Source: Mastigias papua
Lineage: Eukaryota; Cnidaria; Scyphozoa; Rhizostomeae; Mastigiidae
DNA length: 64,000 nt
NCBI GenBank assembly: GCA_964019165.1
Contig: OZ025281.1
Span: 5,985,799 to 6,049,798, forward strand
Direction of reading: 5' to 3'
Made by a program: the position numbers and the translations under genes. This document shows, in pieces, positions 53,127 through 64,000 of the stretch (positions are counted from its first letter, which is position 1; each line of letters begins with the position of its first letter). The notes beneath the pieces are model-generated. The model was given only the letters and a program-made list of their open reading frames with translations, was not told the DNA's origin and did not search any database.

Positions 53127-53167
53127 CATACTCTGACGAGTGTTGGACGAAAAAAGCTTTCAGTATG
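53127..53167 (+). ncRNA. Hammerhead ribozyme motif, right end of PLE-6
   Basis: Stem I pairs CATACT (53127-53132) with AGTATG (53162-53167), six perfect pairs. The core CTGACGA is at 53133-53139, then GTGTTGGAC as a weak stem II, GAAA, and AAA/TTT as stem III. Predicted cleavage is after the C at 53161. The weak stem II lowers certainty. Confidence 0.65.
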
Positions 53168-53203
53168 CTAAAGCAATGTTCCCGCTTTTTCGTGCTATAG
53201 TGA

Positions 53204-53205
<2 letters not shown>

Positions 53206-53264
<59 letters not shown>
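53206..53264. repeat. (TA)n microsatellite
   Basis: About 59 bp of TA at the right border of PLE-6. Confidence 0.97.
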
Positions 53265-53269
<5 letters not shown>

Positions 53270-53270
53270 A

Positions 53271-54815
53271 CACTCAAATAGCTCCAATGATGAAGAAACC
53301 TTTTAAAAAAAATAAATAGACACTCAAGGAAAAAGTCCTAACTTTTAAGACGTCGTTTCTGAAAATGCGAACACCCCAAGAACAGGCTGAACACCCCAAG
53401 AACACTCCATGAACACGCTAAAAAGCCCCAAATTGGAGGCTGAACACCTCAAAAATCTCAACAATATCGATTAATTACTCCAAAATGACTTTGATCAATT
53501 ATTCACAAATAATTTTTGTGCGGGGAGGACCATTTAAGTATTATGTTGTTGGTGTTGTGACATCCATGCATCTTTTTGCGCTCCAAAGGTACGAACGGGG
53601 GTCAATACATGTAGAGTGAGTTGAAGTCTATAGGTACCTGGTAGGAAAGTTTCTTACTTTTCGGCTCCAGCACTGAGAAGTTCTAAGCTTCGTCACGGTA
53701 CTAGTTGCATGGAGAATGAAAAGTTCATTGTACACTTGAAATAATGATAAGTCTTAGTAAAGAACATAAGCTTAACTGTTGGAGAACGATATTGGGGCAA
53801 GGGGGCCGACAGGAGCAAAAGGGCACAGACTACCATAGTGTTAGAGTACTAGTTCTGTCTTTTGTTTCTTGATTACGTAATGCTGTGTGGTACCATTAGT
53901 TTCTGTCGATTCCGGTTGTGTTTGTGGTCACCCGCATTTCATGCTGTAGCATCGCCACAGATTCTGTCATCATCTCTTTGTTGAAGTACGTAATGTGTCA
54001 GTGGCCAGTGTAATATGGGCGTGTTGTTAATGTGATATCAGTACCTGTTCTTGTTTGTAAATCAGTTGAGCTCAAGTAGCCGAGAAGTGAATTTCTAGTT
54101 GCCGTTCCCGGTGAATTTTAGTTGTGTTTTAGTCGACGTGAGAAGTTGTCGTACTTGCGTTGCCGTTATTGTTATTATTGCCGTTTTCCGCCGACCTTTG
54201 ACGATCCTGGATGCCGTCGAACTTTGACAAACTTGCTGAACTCGAACTATTAATTGTACTGTTTGCTATTTTCGGATTTCTTTCATTCATTGGTTTTATT
54301 AATTGGCTTTTGCTTTACTGCTCTGTTTATTTGGTTATACCTGTAAAACTTAATCGTGCTAACAATAGGCCAGCAAACCTATCCCAAAAATGGAGGGCAC
54401 CCGATGCACTTTTTGGGGATTTCAGGGGCTATGCGTCTCACAATCATATAAATGATTGTCTTTTCCAATGAAATAGTACTTCTTTGTAGATTATATGATC
54501 TCCTTTGTATCAAATTAACGTTCGGAAGACAAATCATTGCGTTGACCCCTGTTCGTACTTTTGGCGCGCAAAAAGATGCATGGATGTCACAACACCAACA
54601 ACATAATACTTAAATGGTCCTCCCCGCAACAAAATTATTTGTGAATAATTGATCAAAGTCATTTTGGAGTAATTAATCGATATTGTTGGGATTTTTGAGG
54701 TGTTCAGCCTCCAATTTGGGGCTTTTTAGCGTGTTCATGGAGTGTTCTTGGGGTGTTCAGCCTGTTCTTGGGGTGTTCGCCTTTTTAGAAACGACGACTT
54801 TTAAAACGTTTGGGC
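53271..54815. repeat. Fold-back region: inverted arms around a 0.9-kb centre
   Basis: Left arm 53333-53622 is the reverse complement of right arm 54541-54815. It contains ACACCCCAAGAACA repeats, AATATCGATTAATTACTCC and a GTGGGGAGGACC-type block. The right arm is also the first unit of the 337-bp tandem array. The centre (53623-54540) is not repeated elsewhere in the window. Non-autonomous PLE-related repeat is the likeliest class. Confidence 0.6.
54211..54471 (+). CDS. Doubtful small ORF with a hydrophobic segment
   Basis: 86 codons inside the fold-back centre. Residues 10-45 are strongly hydrophobic (LELLIVLFAIFGFLSFIGFI), so a membrane segment would be predicted. There is no recognised family, start context or splice support. 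It may be chance. Confidence 0.2.
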   Translation: MPSNFDKLAELELLIVLFAIFGFLSFIGFINWLLLYCSVYLVIPVKLNRANNRPANLSQKWRAPDALFGDFRGYASHNHINDCLFQ

Positions 54816-55904
54816 AGAAGCCTTCATCAGTTCTAACATTCCCGGTACATACAGCGCATAAATAACGATAAAACAAAGGAACAATAACTAATTACTTTTG
54901 GCGCGCAAAAAGATACATGGATGTCACAACACCAACAACATAATACTTAAATGGCCCTCCCCGCAACAAAATTATTTGTGAATAATTGATCAAAGTCATT
55001 TTGGAGTAATTAATCGATATTGTTGGGATTTTTGAGGTGTTCAGCCTCCAATTTGGGGCTTTTTGGCGTGTTCATGAAGTGTTCTTGGGGTGTTCAGCCT
55101 GTTCTTGGGGTGTTCGCCTTTTTAAAAACGACGACTTTTAAAACGTTTGGGCAGAAGCCTTCATCAGGTCTAACATTCCCGGTACATACAGCGCATAAAT
55201 AACGATAAAACAAAGGAACAATAACTAATTACTTTTGGCGCGCAAAAAGATACATGGATGTCACAACACCAACAACATAATACTTAAATGGCCCTCCCCG
55301 CAACAAAATTATTTGTGAATAATTGATCAAAGTCATTTTGGAGTAATTAATCGATATTGTTGGGATTTTTGAGGTGTTCAGCCTCCAATTTGGGGCTTTT
55401 TGGCGTGTTCATGGAGTGTTCTTGGGGTGTTCAGCCTGTTCTTGGGGTGTTCGCCTTTTTAAAAACGACGACTTTTAAAACGTTTGGGCAGAAGCCTTCA
55501 TCAGGTCTAACATTCCCGGTTAATACAGCGCATAAATAACGATAAAACAAAGGAACAATAACTAATTACTTTTGGCGCGCAAAAAGATGCATGGATGTCA
55601 CAACACCAACAACATAATACTTAAATGGCCCTCCCCGCACCAAAATTATTTGTGAATAATTGATCAAAGTCATTTTGGAGTAATTAATCGATATTGTTGG
55701 GATTTTTGAGGTGTTCAGCCTCCAATTTGGGGCTTTTTGGCGTGTTCATGGAGTGTTCTTGGGGTGTTTAGCCTGTTTTTGGGGTGTTCGCCTGTTTAGA
55801 AACGACGACTTTTAAAACGTTTGGGCAGAAGCCTTCATCAGTTCTAACATTCCCGGTACATACAGCGCATAAATAACGATAAAACAAAGGAACAATACCT
55901 GATT
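54557..55904. repeat. Tandem array of four 337-bp units
   Basis: Unit starts at 54557, 54894, 55231 and 55568, each with ACTTTTGGCGCGCAAAAAGAT. Copies are nearly identical. Each unit holds the reverse-strand sequence CTGATGAAGGCTTCTGCCC followed by AAACG, a hammerhead-like core whose GAAA has become CAAA. The last unit passes into PLE-1-like 3' sequence (55850-56035). Confidence 0.92.
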
Positions 55905-56208
<304 letters not shown>

Positions 56209-56249
56209 ATTGAACAGTTATAAAAGCAGACTCTTAACATACACACATT

Positions 56250-56295
56250 TAGTTGCTCTGACGATGGCCAAATGGCCGAAGCTAGTCAGCACTGA
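56250..56295 (+). ncRNA. Hammerhead-like motif, family H3 copy 1
   Basis: CTGACGA / GGCC-AAAT-GGCC / GAAG-CTA-GTC with stem I TTAGTTGCT/AGCACTGA. The A to G change in GAAA probably weakens it compared with the copy at 58280. Confidence 0.55.
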
Positions 56296-56589
56296 GAAAA
56301 CAAAAAGCGCATAAAACCAAACTGATTCCTACTTCTTGAAAGAGTTGTTACTGCCTACTTTCATTGTTCAAATATGTAATTAGCGTTTGGACGCAGATAA
56401 CAGAAGGTTCACTCTTAAGAATAGGAAAGGCAAAGACATCACAACGAATCACACAAAACCAAAGATATGCATTAACCATGACCAAATCTCAGAAGACGAA
56501 AACACTCAGAAACCAGTGAGGTGCAACAGCAAAGACCACAAAACAAGAAAAGCATCAAGATACAACGAAACCATCAAAAAGCGGGACAG

Positions 56590-57475
56590 TTCAATTCAAT
56601 TCAATTGAATTCAATTCTGACTTTATCAACTCAACTCAAATACAAATTTATCCATAGTTATAGCTAAAACAGCAATTTAACACAACAACAATTAATTAAC
56701 ACATTTAACAAAATACACTTAATATAGTTCAATTGACTAAAGAGGAGCTCCCTAAATAGTTTAAATTAATCGAGAGGGAGCCCCCACTACCGGTAAAAAA
56801 CAATAATGCAAAGAGGAAAAGAAAGAAAACACCAACAATATAAGATAAAATGATAAATGAACCAGACAGACCGCACAAGCTTTTACCTGCTAGGTATAGG
56901 AGTCAATAAAGAAGTCTTTCAACTTTGACCGAAAGGCAGTAACAGAACCAGCAACCCGTATAAAAAGTGGGAGAGTATTCCATAATTTAGAGCCAAAGTA
57001 ATGTATAGTTTTAAGACCATAGAGGGTCGTTCGTTTCAAAGAAATGAATAGATCAGCTCTAACGGCCTGTCGAGTTCCAAATCTATGAACAGAAGAATCT
57101 GGGGTGAAATAGTCATGAAAATAGATTGGTGAGATGTTATGTATAGCTTTATAAACAAATATTAAAAGGTCCAAATGAAATACATCTTCAAGCTTGAGAA
57201 TCTTCAATGAATGGAAAAAAGGTGTAGATGGGACTGTTGGTAATTGAAAATTTATACATCTAGGGATTATCTTTTGTAGAAGAAATAGAGGAGTAAGGTA
57301 CTTTTCAAACGTAAGGCCCCAGATATTAATTCCATAATTTAGAAAAGATGAGAATAATGAACTATACAGGCAGATAAGAGTTGCTAAGGGAAGCATGAAA
57401 TAACTATATAACACAACAGCACTCAGCGTAAACCTCTCGAAGAACCTAGAAGAAACCACAGCAATCAGAATATAG
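56590..57475 (-). pseudogene. LINE 3' fragment (RT thumb and C-terminal domain)
   Basis: The frame 56890-57459 (about 189 residues) reads LICLYSSLFSSFLNYGINIW, LQKIIPRCINFQL, and HYFGSKLWNTLPLFIRVAGS, the C-terminal region of animal LINE RTs. The 3' untranslated part ends in a (TTCAA)n-type tail at 56589-56620, typical for a LINE 3' end. Catalytic RT motifs are absent. It lies inside an A/C-rich repeat (56380-57950) whose ends carry H3 hammerheads. Confidence 0.75.
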
Positions 57476-57947
57476 AAGACTGATGATCATAGACAATGAA
57501 ATGACACACTTAACATCGAAATTCTAAAACAACAAGCAACCAAGTCAACAACAACACAACATCGATATCAAATAGGAAGAAATTGCCAGAGAACAATTAC
57601 AAGAACGAACAATAAAGAAAATTTACAACTTTGGTGAAACACCCCGATAGCAACATATCCAATCAAGATAGAGACATCACCAAACTAACCGAGATCCACT
57701 GATGAAGCCTAGATAGACATTGCTGCACAGATCGAAATGGCACAGGGCCAATGCCAATGTTGATGGTGAACACGATGTTAGTAGCCATCGGGAAAGAGGA
57801 TAAGCTTTATAGCGATCCTTGTTCTTTATAGCGTTGAATCCAGCGCTCCTTCTCATTAGATGTCAAACGAAAGAAGTACGACAACAACAGCAAACAACCA
57901 CCAATCTGATGAACACCAAGAACGTAATACGACTATTCATTACTAAA
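57476..57947. other. A/C-rich repeat sequence without gene
   Basis: Rich in CAACAACA-type strings, with no ORF. It continues the same compositional block as 56386-56588, so the LINE fragment was probably inserted into it. The last 60 bp recur at 58225-58280. Confidence 0.5.
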
Positions 57948-57950
57948 CTA

Positions 57951-57997
57951 TCCAGTTGCTCTGAAGATGGCCAAATTGCCGAAACTAATCAGCACTG
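57951..57997 (+). ncRNA. Hammerhead-like motif, family H3 copy 2
   Basis: CTGAAGA / GGC-CAAATT-GCC / GAAAC-TA-ATC, with stem I CCAGTTGCT/AGCACTGA. The cleavage triplet is ATC, not GTC, which breaks one stem III pair. Confidence 0.6.
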
Positions 57998-58020
57998 AGA
58001 AAATAGAAAGCGCATAAAAA

Positions 58021-58214
<194 letters not shown>

Positions 58215-58279
58215 ACAGCAGACAACCACCACTCTGATGAACACCAAGAACGTAATACGACTATTCATTACTAAAATAT

Positions 58280-58326
58280 TCAGTTGCTCTGAAGATGGCC
58301 AAATTGCCGAAACTAGTCAGCACTGA
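58280..58326 (+). ncRNA. Type-I hammerhead ribozyme motif, family H3 copy 3
   Basis: The best-formed copy of this family. Stem I TCAGTTGCT (58280-58288) pairs with AGCACTGA (58319-58326) with one bulged T. The core CTGAAGA is at 58289-58295. Stem II is GGC/GCC across CAAATT. Then GAAAC-TA-GTC, with predicted cleavage after 58318. Confidence 0.78.
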
Positions 58327-58348
58327 GAAAATAGAAAGCGCATAAAAA

Positions 58349-58895
<547 letters not shown>

Positions 58896-59188
58896 TAGCT
58901 ATATATATATATATATATATGTTACCAGGGTGTAAGCAACTGCTAAGTTGGATATTTATGTCTGTCCATACATTGGCAACTACATGTCTTAAAGTTAGAA
59001 CTTCCATCTTCGTGAGTCCGGGGCGGAAAACTAGTGTCAGTAGAGCAACACTATCCTCCTGCGGCATCGACATGCTTGCAGTCTGAATTTAAAACATTAC
59101 CTTCGGTAGGAAAACTGAAAAATTATACTTTACCATGCCAACTGTTGTTTTATTGTATTCTATACTGAACTGACAATTGTTTTATTAG

Positions 59189-59305
59189 GGCATTTACGTC
59201 GATGGACAGAAGGCTGCTTTTACATCAATGTTAAATCCTGGATCTGAACTCGATGTACTCTTTGGAAGAGACCGGAATACGTTCTTACGGGGATTCATAG
59301 ATGAG
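59189..59305 (+). CDS. Host gene exon: C-terminal half of the LamG/concanavalin-like domain
   Basis: A 117-nt exon of exactly 39 codons, phase 0 at both ends. The acceptor is TTGTTTTATTAG at 59188 and the donor GAG|GTCAGTG at 59306. It encodes GIYVDGQKAAFTS, then LDVLFGRDRN and LRGFIDE, which are the strand after HVALTY, the middle strands, and the closing GFIDEV motif of LamG-like domains. Placed after the exon at 8880-9019, the two give one uninterrupted domain in the right order. No mobile element in the window encodes such sequence on this strand. Confidence 0.82.
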
Positions 59306-59366
59306 GTCAGTGTTATTATTCGCACAAATAATCATACACATACACAAACACGCACGTGCATATGTT

Positions 59367-59417
<51 letters not shown>

Positions 59418-59440
59418 AGTGAAAGTGCGAGACAATAACC

Positions 59441-59512
59441 GACCCGAGCGAGATTCGAATTCGCGACCCCTGACTTTGTACGTCGGTGCTCTACCAACTG
59501 AGCTATCGGGCC
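59441..59512 (-). tRNA. tRNA-like sequence (probably a SINE head or tRNA pseudogene)
   Basis: The reverse strand folds as a 72-nt cloverleaf. The acceptor GGCCCGA pairs with TCGGGTC (one G-U). The D arm GCTC/GAGC encloses AGTTGGTA. The anticodon arm CCGAC/GTCAG has one mismatch, with loop GTACAAA (anticodon ACA). The T arm GCGAA/CTCGC has one mismatch, with loop TTCGAAT. ACA would be an unusual Cys anticodon. The mismatches and the repeat-rich setting point to a tRNA-derived repeat. Confidence 0.5.
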
Positions 59513-59689
59513 ACGCTTCCAAATCGTTGCTCAAGGGTAGGTCATTTGCTCGCACCGCCCCTCTCTTGAACAATTTGCACAGGGGAGCCATCGCAGCTCC
59601 ATCGCAATGTGCATTGGACCTGCTGTTGAGAGAGAACTGCTCACACCAGGGGGGCCATCGCAGCCCCATCGACTGGATAGTTAATTGGA

Positions 59690-62056
<2,367 letters not shown>

Positions 62057-62059
62057 TAT

Positions 62060-62600
<541 letters not shown>

Positions 62601-63590
62601 AGTGGCGAAACGTGAGGATTTTCCCAAGGTATTCTCCCAGTTGAAAAAACTTAGGAGGCAGTTGAAAATTTTGAGAATCTTAGCGTAAATTAAGGGGGAT
62701 CTATTTAATATCAAACTTATCAACGTGCATCTGTGAAAGTCCGTATTTTCTCAAAGATTTAATAAAATTGTTTAACTTATTAGAACCATTTCCCTTCTTA
62801 AATCCTTGTTGAGGAACAAAGAGCAGGTATGGCCAGCAAAAGAGGTAGTATTGTCAGTTGATCGTGGAAGCCACTCATATCAACCCTAGCACTCCGCCAT
62901 TAACTGACAAACAAGGTATGGTTTGGGCGTCTCTTATTAATAATATTCTTTCTATCTTTCAGTAATTAAAAGCATAGGAAATTGCATTCTTATTAAACGT
63001 GAAATAAAATCGTAATGAAAATATTCCCAACAATGTGACTACTCACGCCACATGAATGGTGTCATGGTATCTCCTCGACATGATAACTGAGTAGACAAAT
63101 AGACGTGTCAAAGTATGAAAGAAGCGGAAGGCACTCTTCACACTAATTCACAAGTTACATATTCAAAAAGCTACCTCTGAGGAATCTCCCCTCAGACATT
63201 TTTCACAGAAAAATATATTGAAATATAACAACGATACCTTCTGCTTCTGGGTTCCCTATTTTTCACTCAAAACAAGCTCAACTTCCAGAAAATGAGGAAT
63301 GGCTCTGAGATGTTTCATAATTGATCAGGATTCTCCAACGATAATATTTCATATTCTTAATGTTAGAAAATATGTATTCCACAACAATCTCCATAAGAAA
63401 TATGGCTGCGGATCGACAGTATAATGCTCGGAACGAGACTAGTCTGTAACCTACTATGGAGGCTGGAAGCTGAGACTTAACAGCTTATTTTCCGATTCTT
63501 TTACTTGCGAATCGCCCAGCCTATTCATAAAGTTCTGCACTCTGATTGGTTGAATTTAGACGGAAGAGATTCACTGCTTATTGCATGACG
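62601..63590. other. Stretch without recognisable gene
   Basis: No ORF, repeat family of this window or splice-flanked domain was recognised. It is probably intron sequence after the second LamG exon, possibly with the 5' part of the LINE that follows. Confidence 0.5.
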
Positions 63591-63591
63591 T

Positions 63592-64000
63592 AGCCAGTGT
63601 TATAACAACTACACAGTAGAAAAGCGGCGATTACCTTTGTCTCCACCACCGTATAGACGCAGGATTTGGTTTTATGACCGTGCAGAAGCTACTGCAATCA
63701 AAAAAAGCATTGAAATGTTTCATTGGAAAGATACCTTATCAGACATCGCATGTCCTAACCTGCAAGTTAAAACTCTAAATGAAACCTTGCTCAATATCTT
63801 TTCGAACTTTATACCTAACAAAACAATCACGGTTAGGCCTCGGCAGGCACCTTGGATAACACAGCCAATTAAAAACTTCATCAGGAAAAAGAATAGGGCT
63901 TATAAGTCTTTTATCAGAAACGGGCAGCCAGAGGATAGGCTGGAGGCCATTACTAATATGATAGCTCATGGATCAAAACTAATTGAGGACGCTAAGGAAA
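63592..64000 (+). CDS. LINE polyprotein, endonuclease-RT linker (continues beyond window)
   Basis: An open frame without an ATG from about 63592 to the end: KRRLPLSPPPYRRRIWFYDR, then AEATAIKKSIEMFHWKD, NETLLNIFSNFIPNKTITVR, and PRQAPWITQPIKNFIRKKNR. The PPWIT-type phrase followed by a basic helix (KKNRAYKSFI) is the segment between endonuclease and RT in Jockey/CR1-type LINEs. The 5' part with the endonuclease is not visible, so the copy may be 5'-truncated. The RT should follow to the right of the window. Confidence 0.75.

Larger units (their letters stand above)
50504..53206 (-). mobile_element. PLE-6, near-intact, with 339-bp inverted repeats and hammerheads
   Basis: Inverted repeats 50504-50842 and 52868-53206 are of equal length and highly similar. 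Each carries a hammerhead with a 6-bp stem I. Almost the whole interior is the coding region (50817-52860). Members of this family also form the solo end at 10977 and PLE-5 at 16640. Confidence 0.88.

Noticed and set aside
54683..55539. Three 60-codon ORFs beginning MLGFLRCSASNLG
   Set aside because: Identical phase in each 337-bp unit; a by-product of the tandem array without any coding hallmark.

Overview
The window is animal nuclear DNA, probably from an aquatic invertebrate; the repeat repertoire looks cnidarian-like, but that is only an inference. Two small spliced exons, at 8880-9019 and 59189-59305 on the + strand, join in phase into one laminin-G/concanavalin-like domain. The roughly 50 kb between them is therefore best read as a single giant intron. 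It is filled with nested mobile elements and long (TA)n tracts.

Layout. 1-600: start of a BEL/Pao LTR retrotransposon (reverse). 1011-2117: decayed LINE reverse transcriptase. 2262-17470: a string of Penelope-like elements (PLEs: RT plus GIY-YIG) in both orientations, mostly bordered by (TA)n and often by inverted terminal repeats that carry hammerhead-ribozyme cores. The first LamG exon and a tRNA-linked tandem repeat array lie among them. 17490-35338: a complete but decaying Maverick/Polinton (endogenous virus-like element) of 17,849 bp, with about 0.4 kb terminal inverted repeats and a perfect 6-bp target duplication (AGCACC). 35392-42495: a nearly intact Ty3/Gypsy element with 636-bp LTRs. 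43384-49897: a second, coding-dead Ty3/Gypsy element with 479-bp LTRs. 50504-53206: an almost intact PLE between 339-bp inverted repeats. 53330-55900: a fold-back region and a 4 x 337-bp tandem array. 56200-58450: hammerhead-bearing repeats with a LINE fragment inside. 58451-62434: tRNA-derived repeats, the second LamG exon and a pogo-like MITE. 63590-64000: 5' part of another LINE that continues past the window.

The Polinton carries two divergent gene blocks. The left block (reverse strand, 18613-25480) is morphogenetic: a possible PLA2-like protein, a LamG-like putative fibre, adenain-like protease, a pX-like basic/hydrophobic protein, double-jelly-roll major capsid protein, a repeat protein, minor capsid protein and one unknown. 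The right block (forward, 25601-34882) carries packaging ATPase, a zinc-ribbon protein, a parvovirus-type PLA2, a retroviral-type integrase with chromodomain, two ankyrin proteins, a zinc-finger protein, and a replicase reading frame in which family-B DNA polymerase, SF1 helicase and GIY-YIG nuclease follow each other. A VLTF3-like late transcription factor sits alone at the left end. Two promoter-like signals recur: TATATATG at most start codons, and a TTTAAACGCAGATAAAA box about 52-61 bp upstream of four right-arm genes. Frameshifts, stops and a LINE insertion show that the element is no longer functional, although several genes remain open.
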